This document shows positions 50,810 to 63,035 of a DNA stretch of 64,000 bases, piece by piece; position 1 is the stretch's first letter, and every line of letters begins with the position of its first letter. The position numbers were made by a program, and so were the translations under genes. Source of the DNA: Ciborinia camelliae (Eukaryota > Ascomycota > Leotiomycetes > Helotiales > Sclerotiniaceae); NCBI GenBank assembly GCA_025890175.1, contig JANPYM010000007.1, positions 1,244,209-1,308,208 on the forward strand. Direction: 5' to 3'. The notes below the pieces were generated by a model. It worked only from the letters and a program-made list of their open reading frames with translations. It was not told the DNA's origin and searched no databases.

Positions 50810-52975
50810 ATGTTTCATACTGGTGATCTTAATACCGGCATCAACAAGGCTTTGGCTGAATCTAAGCTTGTTGCTTGTTTCGTAACAAGTATGTAAATCA
50901 TACCTACCTCTCCTTCCCACTCATATTTGTATTGCTATTACCTACCTTAGGTACCTACCTACCAATACTTATTTCAATATAATGACAACGTGCCCAATAT
51001 AGATGGTAACGAAGAAAGTCAACTCTGGGAAGATGACTTCTTACAAAATTCAGAGGTAATTTGGGCATCTTATCTTGAACCCACCCTGACCCTAACCCTG
51101 ACTTGATACTACTATATTATCGATTCGTATGGCATGCTAAGTTGCTGTCTAGTTGAGCCCTCAGCTGCAAGAAAGTACAGTCCTGTTGCGCCTGGATGCT
51201 GGTTCCGAAGAAGCCAACTATCTAGCTGCAATATTTCCTATTCCAAAAGTTCCAACTCTTGTCGCTATATGGTAAGCCCAATCAAATCATTTATTTATTT
51301 TCCATCTCATTTATGTGTCCATGTTTACGGAAGTGGAAAAGGTGGCTGAAGTTGGCGTATTCAACCCTTAAATTCATAAAAATGCTTGTCCCTCGTCAAT
51401 TATTCAAACATGTTTGAAACATTGAGTTTTCATTGTTTATATTGAAGTGGGATATTTTCTTCATGGCCATTTCCAGACCCTTTTCACTGGCATAGAGCAA
51501 TCTGCTTCTTGGACTACAACCGCGGACATCGTTGATCTGCTTGTTCAAGCAATCTCCCACTTACTAGCGCGGACTGACTCTTAGGCCAATAGGAATGGGG
51601 AACTCCAAGAATATTTAGCTTCGGGTATAACCAAAGATGAGTTCTTGAAACGCCTCGGCAAGGCCTTAGAGTCTGCACATACTCAGAGGAATGCAGAGAA
51701 CGACCGCCCTATAGCATCAAATGGAATGAGAAATTCGCAAAGTTCAGAACAGCGTACGACAGAAGGTCAAGATCAACAATATCCAGATGGTCTATCTGCT
51801 GATCCGAACACTGGCTCTACATCTGCTTTACAATCTACTCGCAATAATGCTACTGATTCTTCGAGTTCTAGCTTGCTTCCTATAGATTCCAGAAGTAATC
51901 CATCCGAAGATGCTAGGCCCATTGTGCAAGATCACCCTAAACAACCATCTCAAACGGGAGACACCACAACTTATGCAGCGATGCAAAAGAAGCGCCAGCA
52001 AGAGGCTAGAGAAGAGCGAGCGCGCATTCTCGCACTTGTTGAGAGTGACAAGGCAAGAAGACGAAAGGATGCAGAACGCAAAGCTAACCATAGCGATCAA
52101 TTGACTGGGCAATCTGCGTCATCCCGTGAAAAGGGCTCATCCGCCCCATCTCCTGCACCGAAGGCACAAAATTGTGCCCTTCAGATAAGACTTTTTGATG
52201 GATCCTCCATTCGTTGTAAATTTCCCAACTCCAGTACCCTAAATGGCGATGTTCGAAAGGTAATGTGTGAAGCCCAACACTATATTAATAAGTGTAATAA
52301 GTGGTTTCAAGATGTCTAATACCCAAATCCACACCAACTGTTAATGTCCCCATAACATTGGCAATACTGACAATACCTAGTGGATCGATGATCACCAAAA
52401 GGACGATGTGCCTTATATATTCAAGCACGTTTGCACCCCCTTACCGAATAAAACCCTTTCTATGACAGATGAAAGTCAAGACCTGGCATCATTGGGTCTC
52501 TATCCAAGCGCCACGTGAGTATAATTTCATTTAGGCCTACGCAGTCTTGATTTATGCCTTCAAAAACTGACATGGAGGCAAAAGACTCATCATCGTTCCA
52601 GTTCAAGCATATACTTCAGCATATGGAGCAACTGAATCAAGCGGCTTTCTGTCTAGAGGAATCGCTGCAGGATACAGCCTCGGCACTTGGGGCATTAATA
52701 GAGCGTTGACTACTCTCGGTGGAATTGTTGGCGGGCCGGCCGTCGCCTCAGATACAGATCAGAGAGCTGAACCTAGCACATTAGCAGCAGGTGGTCGTAC
52801 GTCAAATCTCAGAACCCTCAGAGATCAGAATGATAAGGACGATCATCATGAATTGTATAACGGAAATACCGTAAGCGGGAGCACAACTGTATTGGCCATA
52901 CTGCAACAGCCAAGCTAATAGTGAAAACAGTTAAATTTCGAACCTCGGAAAGATGACCAAGATGAGGAAGATTGA
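50810..52975 (+). CDS. UBX-domain protein with N-terminal thioredoxin-like (UAS) domain
   Basis: Seven exons (50810-50888, 51003-51055, 51153-51271, 51593-52259, 52381-52514, 52585-52870, 52931-52975) join in frame to 460 residues. Residues 1-110 are thioredoxin-like (MFHTGDLNTGINKALAESK, LVACFVT, LWEDDFLQ, VLLRLDAGSEEANYLAAIFP, PIPKVPTLVAI). A disordered stretch and a basic coiled coil (MQKKRQQEAREERARIL) follow, then a UBX domain at about 276-362 (LQIRLFDGSSIRCKFP, DVRKWIDDH, IFKHVCTPLPNKTL, LASLGLYPSATLIIVPVQ). The C-terminus is glycine-rich and amphipathic, ending in NFEPRKDDQDEED. UBX domains dock on Cdc48/p97; the layout resembles UBXN4/erasin-type ERAD proteins (inference). The 321-nt third intron is long for this genome and has an open stretch (51476-51585), so an alternative exon is possible. 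Confidence 0.85.
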
Positions 52976-53760
52976 TCGGTGAAAGATTATCAGCTTCTGG
53001 TAGGAATAATCATGTAACCCTACCATGAATGTCATGGGGGGTGCGTGGTTGAGATTCATCCCGAGATGTGTCGCTCAAATTACAACACGGCATAGATCAT
53101 CTAGTTATTAATTTGATATGTGCTTGTAAATGGATGAGATGGCAATGGACATCTGGACATGAGTTTTCTTGATAGATTCACTAGGGCGCCCGGCCGCGTA
53201 GCGGGCATATAAGCCCTGCGCAGATCGATCTTCAATTGATATACAATTCATCCAACTTTTTATTATAATACTAGTGTTGATCAACACATCTAACCACCGA
53301 GGTGATTCCGTCAGTAGGATATGGCTTTTCATTCCAGACAATTATGCGAACTGTTGGACCACGGTTAAAAGGAAAAGGCCGATTAGTCTGGGCTAGAGAT
53401 AGAAATAGACTGGTGAAAAACGTAATAATCGGGGGCGGTCACTACAGTCACTAGGTACTCTCTTCCCCAGCCAGAGTAAAGCCAACCAATTCAGAAATTT
53501 CAGGGACAAGTATTGATTTTATTACACTCGGCAGACAGCGAGATTGAATAGCGAGTTTTTACACTGATATTCAGTAAGCGTATAATAACTTAGATGGTTG
53601 GGTGGGATCAACCGTGTATTGATCATCAGCACGAAACGACCTCCCAAAATAAGCAATTTGTCAGTTCATTGATGGTGAACTTAGTCATGGCCTGTCTTCT
53701 ATACCAAGCCCCCCATCTCTCTCTTGAGGCCCCGGTTTCCTTTGACCATCGCCTTCCGTC
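52976..53760. other. Intergenic with a family D LTR remnant
   Basis: Convergent 3' flanks of the UBX and DUF7704-like genes. Apart from the LTR remnant at 53170-53314, nothing recognised. Confidence 0.5.
53170..53314 (-). repeat. Family D LTR remnant
   Basis: GATAGATTCACTAGGGCG, GGCCGCGTAGCGGGCATATA, GCGCAGATCGATCTTC and ACCACCGAGGTGATTCCGTCA match the family D consensus in order on the minus strand. The TGTTGCGATACC terminus is mutated or lost and no target duplication is clear. It shows that these elements also entered gene-rich DNA. Confidence 0.75.
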
Positions 53761-54402
53761 TCAGGCAAGCTTCAAGGCACTCTTCCTATCTGGGCCGAAC
53801 AGTCCAAGAAGATATGCTGACCGCGCCAAGAACAAGAACAGCTTCTAAATGTTAGAGTTTGGATTGTTTGAATTGCCCTGACTGATACATTGAAGGTAGG
53901 TACTAATTGAAAATGGTCTCACCGTTGCCCCTATGTTTCCAAAAGTCATTGAATTCCATCGAGCAATATCCATGACTCTTTCCCACCCCAAAATATGGTA
54001 GGTAACGGCAAGATGACCAATATCAGCCAACCACAAAGCAACGAGATAGCTCCGCACGACCTTTGCCTCCCGTGTACTGTAAAGAACGGCAACTCCTATC
54101 ATAGCCAGTAGAAGATATATATTACCCAATTGTAGGGCAACCAGTCGCGCATTATCACTGACAGGTTCATGGGGCGAAAGGGCAATTTGTTCCTCGATGA
54201 ACCACTCTGGAAAGATGATTGCACCTATGAAACCAGATACACTATAATCAAATGAGTAAACCAAGCCTGCCCCTTTAGGTATAATGAATAGGTATGAAAG
54301 ATCAAATCATACTCGAGTCAAGTAGATGTTGACAACTTACAGTGAAATGGGCTCAAAAATGGTGAAGACAAACATTGGGATGGGGGGCAAGATTGAGGAC
54401 AT
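53761..54402 (-). CDS. Small four-helix membrane protein (DUF7704-like)
   Basis: Three exons (54402-54341, 54241-53923, 53844-53761) give 154 residues. Hydrophobic segments occur at about 8-33 (MFVFTIFEPISL and VSGFIGAIIFP), 57-77 (VALQLGNIYLLLAMIGVAVL), 85-107 (SYLVALWLADIGHLAVTYHI) and 127-142 (LFLFLARSAYLLGLFG). The start MSSILPPIP, the segment EQIALSPHEP, and the aromatic/acidic pattern near the third helix resemble a fungal family of short integral membrane proteins of unknown function annotated as DUF7704; that assignment is from memory and unverified. All three splice junctions use good GTRAG donors and phases agree. A family D LTR remnant lies about 130 bp upstream of the start. Confidence 0.75.
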
Positions 54403-55023
54403 TGTTGGTGAATTTTATATGTAGATGAGATGTACCTAGTGCCTCTTATCGTTAGATAGAGGTCTTTTGATGAATGAAAATGTGAGTTCTCCTGGCACAA
54501 GTGGTAATATATATATATATATATATATATATTTGTATTGTATATCGATTATAAATCGATCTGTGTAGACTTACATACCCGTGTAGCGGGCGAATAGGCT
54601 GCACACAGCCGAGCGTCTGAGTGAATCTATGTAACAGATTTATTAGTATCGCGACAATAGTAATTGTTTCAACTAATATTTATTTAAATATATAATTAGA
54701 TAATTATCTATTACTTATTGTTATAATACTATTAGATACTTGTTATCTATATAAGAATATATTTATTTATTATATTATCTATCTATTTAATAAATATTCT
54801 CTATTTACAAGGTATACTAGATATCGATACTAACATCTACTACTATCTAGTAGGTAGTACCTTCTACTTATTTATTCCTTCCTTCCTTCCCTTCTCTCCT
54901 TCTCCCACCATTTCTTTTGTTTTTGATAAATACTTAACCTTCATCCTTTGATTTTCTCAAAAGAACAAATGAAATGATCAATAGCATTATGTCGTCTCCC
55001 CAATAATTCTAGATAGCATAATA
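54403..55023. promoter_or_regulatory. Divergent promoter with (TA)n and LTR remnant
   Basis: Between the DUF7704-like gene (-) and the Myb gene (+). It has (TA)n at 54507-54533, the family D LTR remnant and a pyrimidine-rich leader (CCTTCCTTCCTTCCC at about 54877) before the Myb gene. Confidence 0.5.
54530..54656 (+). repeat. Family D LTR remnant in a promoter
   Basis: ATCGATTATAAATCGATCTG, CCCGTGTAGCGGGCG, GAGTGAATCTATGTAACAG and TTAGTATCGCGACA correspond in order to the right two thirds of the family D LTR. The left end is replaced by or merges with the (TA)n tract, so no target duplication can be scored. Confidence 0.75.
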
Positions 55024-56686
55024 ATGCGTACGACCATTGAGCCCCGTTTAATGTCCTTCCTTAATACCAACGATACATCTGAATCCCTCACAACCCCCCC
55101 CTCATTAGAACTTCCTCCATTGCACGATCGGAACATACTACAGACTTCTCACCGGCCACTCCTTTTAGAGCCCAATACTGCCACACGATCTGGAGAATTA
55201 TCATCATCAACGGCATCATCATCTCAAGTATCACAACAACAACAACATCCGGCATCCATTGCTCCAATTGATGACAATGATTCCAATTATCGAGACGCCG
55301 AAGAGGTCCTGAGGTTAGGAAAGGTGGGCATGGGAAAGGACACTGGCTCAATTGAGCGTACTTTGGGTAGTTCCTCTCCACAATCTTTGCGAAAGATTCT
55401 AGATGACAACACTGGCAACGCAAGAGCGCAGCTCCCCAAAAAGCAACAACGTAGAGAGAATGGGAACGATGATTTCGTTCAACTGCCCAGGCCACCCAAA
55501 AAGCAAAGATCAAATAAACAAGTGGTACCACCTATCATCATCGGCTTGCATGAACCGCCGCCGCAAGCTGCCTTATTCCCTCCGATCGCGTCGAGTTCAT
55601 TTCACGACAGCCACGGGAGAAATAGCTTGAATGCGCTGGCTCCAAAACCTACAGAAACAAAAGGGGATTTCAAATCTGATGGTGTGGCCCTATCTGCGAG
55701 CGAGGGATTTTTGGATCAGAATAGGAATACGAAGAAGAGGAGAAAGGACGTCGGGACGAGGAACAAGTGGTCCGAAGATGAGACGAACAATCTGTTACTC
55801 GGCGTGCATAAATACGGCGTGGGAAAATGGACGGATATCGTAGAAGATCCTAGTTTTGCATTTAACAACAGATCAGGAGTAGATTTGAAGGATCGCTTTA
55901 GAACTTGTTGTCCAGATGAGCTGAGAGGGGAAAGTCGCAATTCAAGGAATTACAATACTGGGCCCAAAGCAACTAATATGGGGAAACAACCAAGAGCAGG
56001 ATTGGCATCCTTGGGCTCTTCATCTGAGAATCTTATACTTGGAAAAGATCAAGAGGCAGATGGCACTCCTTCAAACTTCGCCCCTTCTCAGTTATTGGAT
56101 CCCGGGCGAAAGCCTCGAAGCCATCGGAAAAGAATTACCGACCTTCAACAGCTAGGGATTCAAGGGCCTTTCAAACAGTCGGAACGGAGAGAAAGACGCC
56201 CTTTCTCCGAGCAGGATGACCGTGAAATCACCCAAGGCTACAACCTCTATGGGCCTGCTTGGACAAGGATACAGAGAGATCCTCAATTCAATCTTCAAAG
56301 CCGAAAGCCTACTGATCTTAGAGATCGTTTTCGGAATAAGCATCCTGAAAAGTTTCGATACGGGGAGGATGATGCGGCTCGGATAGCATGTCAGAGCAAG
56401 CCTGCTCAGTTTGATGACTCCTTAAATACATCTAACAACCCTACAATTGATTCTGCCTCGTTTGGGTTACATAACGAGCCATTGAAGGTACTGTTGCCAT
56501 CTTACTTTATATACACCCAAAGATAATCTTCCATTGACAACCAAACAGCATCCCTTAGAGTCTACCGATAGCCTACCATTCTCGCAGTCCTTTGACTGGA
56601 CGGAGAGTATTGCCGCCCCCCAGTTTACAGGCGAGATGGACATTTCTCGATTACTCGGGGAACACCCCCATGGGCCCTATGATTGA
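55024..56686 (+). CDS. Two-Myb (telobox-type) DNA-binding protein
   Basis: Two exons (55024-56487, 56549-56686) give 533 residues. The first 240 are disordered, with SSSTASSSQVSQQQQH and basic clusters (PKKQQRRENG, PPKKQRSNKQ). Two Myb/SANT repeats follow: about 247-297 (NKWSEDETNNLLLGVHKYG, GKWTDIVEDP, VDLKDRFR) and about 392-442 (RRPFSEQDDREITQGYNLYG, PAWTRIQRDP, TDLRDRFR). VDLKDRFR is the telobox signature of TRF-like and TBF1-like proteins. Double telobox proteins such as Yarrowia Tay1 and fission yeast Teb1 bind TTAGGG-type repeats at telomeres or promoters (family knowledge), so a telomere or promoter-binding role is likely but not shown. A second ATG at residue 10 is an alternative start. 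The C-terminal exon (DISRLLGEHPHGPYD) is short and unassigned. Confidence 0.82.
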
Positions 56687-57314
56687 CCAACAGACCTTCA
56701 ATGAACTGAAGAGATGAATGCGAGGCCCTACCATAAAATTTGACTGTCATCTACTGAAAAAAGGCCGCAAATACTCAGAGGCTCACTGCAGTTGCTACTT
56801 TACCCCACCCTATATTTCTACGACTCCTGTATTAGTTCGAGAAACGAGTCGCCTCGCGATTTTTCGTTCTATAAATTGTCAACTTGCTATAATGAGCGAG
56901 TTGTCTCGTCATCAGTCTTAGATCATGGTTTCTCTTTTGGGCCATTAAATTGGGTCTTTTAATGACTGTAGCGCTGAGAGGCGCATACACATTGCCGAGG
57001 TTTCCAACAGTTGTAGTTAATGGTATCTTATTGTGAAATGCTTCATCTTCCAGCTCACAATTACGTGAAACCCACAGTATTATCACTGTAATACTGGGTC
57101 GATCATCGTGCAAACAATTGTATAATTTTTATGAGTTCAGTATTGTAAGGCTGTGAAAACTTATGAGATTAATCTATGAAGCCATGGCTAATCTGGCCTG
57201 CGTTGATTGCGCTCGCCGTGATGGGAAAATGCCGCAATAATAAAATACAACAATATCCAACCAGTTCCTATCACCTATTACCTAGCACCATGATTCATAA
57301 TGCCCCCAAGTGTC
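56687..57314. other. Convergent intergenic region, nothing recognised
   Basis: About 630 bp between the Myb gene and the WD40 gene stop codons; short frames here have no coding character. Confidence 0.45.
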
Positions 57315-59645
57315 CTAATCTTCATCGTCATTATCACTATTCAGAAGGTCTGTGACAAGTCCTCCGGTATACAGACGGTTCGGAATTCTCGTGTGACTTT
57401 CGTGAAGGCGAGGATCATGTTCTAATTTCGCGTTCACCCTCAATCCCATTTTGGGCTCGGCCTCATCATCTTCAGCACCATCATTCCAAGAATGAGTAGT
57501 GACGGTACCCTGCTCAGAACCATAACCATTCCACGCAGATGCTGCAATTGGTTAGCTAGAAATAAGCATTGTTGGGAAAGGTGGACTTACCAGCTATCAT
57601 CGGGGCTGTGGGGTGCCAACTAGCATCCCTGACGACAGTTTTCCATCTCGCGTGATCTTCTACATCGAAATCACCGTGCCATCCTCTATGCCCTTGATGA
57701 CCAGGAGGTGCCCTTGTGCCCTCCGTTGCTTGGAGAACGTCTACTTTGCCAGCGAGCGTTGCATCCATGTTCCATATGTAAACTTTGCCATCCTCGCTTC
57801 CAGAGTAGACATATCTGGAGTTGGTACTTCCCGGTGGAGAGAAGTGACATCTTATTAAAGTTCGCATTACTTTGTGACCTCTGAAAGTGACTAAAGAATT
57901 ATCGTCTTCATCCTGGTACCAATCGTCCTCGTCATATTCTCCCCATTGATAATTAAAGTCCGATGCAGGTCGACGTGCAGTTGCCCTAATATTAGAGAAT
58001 TGAGCTGAACTCATGACCATACGTAGATCCCATAGCTTCATGCTCTGATCCTTGCCATTGCTGAGTATATATCCTAAAATATTTCAATCCACTGATGTCG
58101 GATACTCATGGGTGGAAAACTTACGACCGTCTCCTTTACTATCGAGATATGTCAATCCCTCGATGTGACCAATGAATGCACCGGCTTCTCGATTGTCACC
58201 CATACTCCGGGTATCCCACACCTTAATGGTTGCATCATCTGATCCAGAATAAAGAATATGAGGTGATGATTTGTCGGCGAAACATACTGCATTTACATCT
58301 TCTTCATGACCAACAATTCTATGGAGCGGACGGCGAGACTCTATGTCGTATACAACAATGGAGCCACCTGTAGTTCCAGCAACAAGCTCACGCCCATCGC
58401 CAGAAAATCGAATTGACCAAATACCAAACGATCCTCGTCGCTCAAACCTAACATTTCGTCCGTTTCCCGCATCCCCGAGCTCCAGATTATAAGGGTCTCC
58501 CATATCATTTGGATCTGTCGGGGCAAGACAAACCGTGCTCCGTATGGAGGTATAGGCAAGATACTTGTTATCAGGGCTCAACGAAGCATCCGTAAGGGTC
58601 CCTACTAGCCGTTAATTCTTGATATACTGCATGGGGAAGACCAAACAAAGATGTGGGACAATCATTCATTGAACCTAAATCTAGCAATGATATAAGGAGA
58701 CTGTACTGTACTTACATTGTCCATAAGGGTAGACGACAGTCTTGTAGTACCGCCACTTGTAGGGGTTTGATGTATCATACATGCGAACTTTGAAATCCTT
58801 GGTGGTCGCAAAGAAGAAGTTCCCATCATCCGAAAATTGACCCGAATATACGGGTTCATCATAATTGATTATGGTATCAGCATTAGAGGATGGCAACATT
58901 TCCTGCAATTTGTTTAGCATACCCCCTAGAAATTCGATTGTGTCGCTTACCTGTGCCATTATTCTCCGATTTATCCCCTGGCTCGCAAAGTTCCCTGACG
59001 CTATTTCCCGGTCTAATATTCTCCTAGTCAAGCGTTTTCGTCTCCTAACCTGATCATCTTTGTATGGGCTTTGAGCATCATTGGATCCAAAGTAACCCGA
59101 TGCCATCAATTCCTCCCCAGCAACACTGGGCACCTTGGGAAACCTCTCGGGATCTGGTGTACTTGTCCTCATCCTTCGGGGCCACAAGACGAGATCGTCC
59201 TCGTCCATGCCAGCGGAATAGCGGAATATATTTCGAATATTCGGGTGACCGGATAACATGCGAAGAAGAGTTTGTGTTCGTCGAGCTAAAGAGAATCCAA
59301 ATATAAGCCATATGATTTGGAGCAAGGTGAATGATGTGTAAATCTCACTGTGATCGGCTGCAGTGGTACCGTCGTTTCCCTCATCCTCAATATCAAGATG
59401 CACTTCTAAGGAATGAGTGATGCATTAGCAAAACTTGACTTGTTACCAAGTATCGTGGTGATTATCAGAAACCCACCAAATCCGGGTTCATCATAATCTC
59501 CGTCCTCATCATTCTCGTTCTCCTCATAATCCTCAACCTCATTCTCATCTCTATCTTCCAATATAGATTCAAGATCTTCTCCTGGTTCATTCCCGGCCGT
59601 GTTATCTGATGGAAAGTCTCCGGGTATATTTCTCTGGGACGCCAT
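57315..59645 (-). CDS. WD40 protein of the DCAF11/LEC14B family
   Basis: Seven exons (59645-59477, 59405-59349, 59285-58951, 58902-58716, 58601-58125, 58073-57591, 57541-57315) give 644 residues. The N-terminus is acidic (EVEDYEENENDEDGDYDEP). A helical region and basic patch (RRRKRLTRRILDREIASG) precede WD40 repeats seen as VYSGQFSDDGNFFFATT, SIRFSGDGRELVAGTTGG, HEEDVNAVCF with LYSGSDDATIKVWDTRS, ILSNGKDQSMKLWDLR and YVYSGSEDGKVYIWNMDA, then VVRDASWHPTAPMIA. Order and spacing match DCAF11/WDR23 and plant LEC14B, substrate receptors of CUL4-DDB1 ubiquitin ligases; ligase binding is inferred. The second intron (63 nt, 59286-59348) has no stop and length divisible by three, so retention would add 21 hydrophobic residues. 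It was treated as an intron because of its GTGAGA donor and pyrimidine-rich acceptor. Confidence 0.88.
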
Positions 59646-61190
59646 TTTGTACGTAAAATATGAGGGGATTAATGACTATTCCTCTAATGGCTCTTTGGGG
59701 AGAAGCAATGAAGTAGAATTGTGTAGTGTCGTGGAAATTGTATTGTTGTCTAGGACAGAAAGCAGTGCGGTGGCAAAGAGATAATATGATAATATGATAA
59801 TATCCCACACCGGGGCTCTTGGCTTTGAATTTGAATAGACCTAGATTATTCTAAGGCAGATACTCCTACGCGTAGATATCGGCTCTTTGATATCAATCAG
59901 CATAGAGTGCCGGGTAGGTAGATATTGATTGCAATGAAGGAATTGGATGGAATGGACGGAAATGGATGGAATAGATGGAAATGGATGAAATAGATTGAAA
60001 TGGATGAAATAAATGAAATGGATGGAAATGGATGAAATGGATGGAATGGAATGGATTAGAGATGTACCAACATTGAAGCCCACTAGGTATTGGAGGATTG
60101 GGGGATTGTGATATATAATAATGTGGTATAGCCTCAATTACCTAAGGATCTAGGTAGGTAGAGAGGGTAGATAGGTCTGGTATGTAAATGTAGATAGGTA
60201 TTTGTAGGAGAGTACAAAGTAGGTAGGTAGGTACGTACTGTGTACTGTGGAGGAAGGAACGGCTTATAAAAAGCCTTACATAATCAATTCCACATCTAGC
60301 TAGTAAAGAATAATATCATTCCTTTCCCACATAATAAGGTCAAGGTAGGTCCACGGGTATGCTATTATGTCAATTATTTGATGAGGGGAGTGATATCATG
60401 ATTCATGGGAGAGCTTTGTTAGTGGGGCGAGGGAAGGTTGATAATTTGATACCTCGGAGAGATCGGAGATCGGAGATCTCTTATCAGCCATGTTCACATA
60501 AACCTTAAAACCTTACGTAAGCACAAAGGGTCCACCGTTAACCATCTTTAAACCCGAGATTAAACCCGAGATTGAACCCAACCTGCCCGTCTACCTCCGG
60601 GTACCCGTATCCAATTATCAAATACCCGACCTTTCAATTCTATCCATCCCATCCCATCCCATCCCATCCCTTCCTTCCCCTTTCCTTCTCATCTCATCTT
60701 TTCATTGACTTAGCCTGGAGAGCTTAGAGTACCTACTTCGAGTAGGTGCTAGGTAGTATATCCGGTTGATATATGGGAGTTCTGGGTTTCCAATTCAAGC
60801 ACTTCATTACCTACCTAGGTACAGTAAGGTATTGATACATAACATTTCCGAACCATCATCGAATCATCCATCAATGCAGAGTGCTATCAACGATACTGAC
60901 AAGCGAAAAGTCTCACAATATACCATGATTATTTTGACAATGTCAATGTGCCGATATTATTTTATATAATCCCAAGCACTCTTGCAAATGCCGGACCAAT
61001 CCTTCCAGGTGCAAGCAATGTCAGGAACAGTAACTGCCCACCAAGGCCAAATATAATACATCCTCAGTGTAAAACTCCATCCATTTGTACGCCAACATCG
61101 TGCCCAGCTTGCCCATTTCATTGTCAGCCATCCCCGCTTTCGAATAAAAAACCACGTCACCGTGGTACGGGAATCGCCATCCACCACCAG
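59646..61190. other. 1.5-kb intergenic region with simple repeats
   Basis: Holds a degenerate ATGGATGGAA/ATGGAATGG minisatellite (59935-60055), GGTAGGTA runs (60145-60235), CGGAGATCGGAGATC (60460-60480), CATCCCATCCCATCCC (60647-60670) and the probable SEC61G 3' UTR from about 60950. Short frames (for example 60766, 60948) show no protein character. Confidence 0.5.
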
Positions 61191-61465
61191 CTACGAGCCA
61201 CCGACCAATATGTTGTTGACTGGAATATGGATCAATTTTACAATGTATCCGACGGCGCCCATAATGAGAAATCCGATACCGACAGCTCGGGAGATGTTAA
61301 AGAACTCGCGCTTATCAGCTGTAACGTGTTAACATCTAAGCTGTCATTTGGATAGAAAGGGTGGAAAATATCGTTCTTACGCTTTGTGCATTTGCTGATG
61401 AATTGAGTACCGTCTTTGAAGAAGTCCGTTGGAATCTCCAGAAGACTTTGAATTTGGTCTGACAT
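61191..61465 (-). CDS. sss1: SEC61 gamma subunit (Sss1), protein translocon
   Basis: Two exons (61465-61381, 61318-61191) give 70 residues, the normal length of the family. The amphipathic N-terminal helix ([20 protein letters not shown]), the conserved KCTKPDKREFF hinge and one tail-anchor-like membrane helix ([20 protein letters not shown]) ending [11 protein letters not shown] are all present. Sss1 clamps the Sec61 channel in the endoplasmic reticulum membrane. The 62-nt intron splits the conserved proline codon; reading through it, as an uninterrupted frame would, gives a wrong C-terminus. Confidence 0.96.
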
Positions 61466-63035
61466 GTTTGCGGTGAAGTGAAGAGGAGAGGGTTGCGATT
61501 TTATTAATTTCGAATGGTGCTTTGGTTAAGAGGACGTATTCGTGGATCGATGTTGATGCGAAGATGGGTCGTTGAGTAGTAATTGATTGTATATGTAGAG
61601 AGAGGTATGGGAGAGTTTTGAAGAAGCCAGATAAGGTAGGCAAATAAATCATATGGGATGAATTGATCCAATGAGAGTCATCCATGCGACCTTGAGATTC
61701 AAAGCTAAGCCAAGCTTACTAAGCTGTCAAGACTGATGCCTCAGCCAATCAAGATTTGGCTGACCTAAGCCAAGTTATGGTGTCGTGCCATGCTGGGGTT
61801 AGGGCACAGCACAGGTACCTGAATAGCAAATAAATGGCACGCATTATTAGGGCGCAGTGGCGCGAACACCATAGGTAAGGTACCCAAGGTTATGATATGA
61901 AGGAACATGGAAGACGAGAAGAAAGAGTGAAAGAAACAAAAGCCCAAGAAAAATACAACTTCTTTTTACCTCTATCTATATGAGATATTATTGGCATCGT
62001 CGTCGCCATCGCCATCTACGTCAAGCAAGTCAATCAAGATTCAAAGCTTTCTTCCTTATTTAATTTCATGCGCTCTCAAGGTTAATCATCAATCATCAAT
62101 CGTCTCGATTCTCTAGAACCTCTTCTTTCTGATATCCGTATCCTCGCGCGACTGACAGCTAAAATACTATACGGAAGTATCTCAACATAAACTCTTTCCA
62201 TCCATCTAATCCGAAAAGACAAAGAATAGGTCGTCCTCACCCTCACAGTCGATTTTACCTTTGGTGAACGAGTGCCACACTTTAGACTTACAGTTGTCAA
62301 AGTGCTGTACCTCATAGCCGTGACGAGACACGAGAGATACTGATTGCGAAGCTTCGCATCGACTCGAGAATTTTGTCGCATCTAATCGGCCACTATCACC
62401 ATCTCATCTCCACCACCTACCTCGATTTACGAAGTTCAATTAAATAAATAAATACCTGACGGGAAGGGTATTTGAGGGACGGGGTTGTACGGCAAGGCTT
62501 CGGTTACTTGTGTGTGCTGCTGCTATTCATGAAAAAGGGATTTGGACAACTGCCATCTGCTTTTCAATTTCAGGCTGGATCGCATTTTTCTTGCCTCGCC
62601 TCTTTCTTCCAATATCTCGGCATAGGCTGTTGATCAATCTGTTGGGCTTCTTTACATCAGAAATTCAAAGAGACTGCAAGCACAGAGCTTCGTCTTTCAT
62701 CTCCATTGTGTCTGCAGTTGCCAAAGAAGGCTCTCAGACTTTGACCTCATTTATTGAAGCAATATCCTCCAGGTTTTAGGAGTGTACGTATTCATTGAAT
62801 TCTATCCCATGTATTTCAGACTCTACTTCCAATGCTACACTCGCGTTGAGCTTTACCATCTAATGGTCCTTCTTCTGTTTTCACGCGCTGATCCTGTTGC
62901 TATCTTCTCACAGTATCCAATTTCCTGTGGCATAACATCAACCCAAACTGTTCATAAGCAATACAAAAACATCATTTTTCAACCAAACTCACCCTTTATT
63001 TGAAAGTTAAGGTACCTTGTGTACATTCAGACATC
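61466..63035. promoter_or_regulatory. Divergent intergenic region sss1 / CPSF6-like, no gene supported
   Basis: 1.57 kb with a probable sss1 promoter at the left and a leader for the CPSF6-like gene at the right. The 89-residue plus-strand frame 62510-62779 and 99-residue minus-strand frame 62082-62381 have no recognisable motif. The first could be a leader or upstream frame but is not called as a gene. An imperfect inverted repeat TTGGCTTAGC/AAGCCAAG occurs near 61700-61775. Confidence 0.4.

Noticed and set aside
62082..62779. Possible small genes (99 residues minus strand, 89 residues plus strand)
   Set aside because: No recognisable motif, no splice context and no coding character; probably leader or intergenic sequence.
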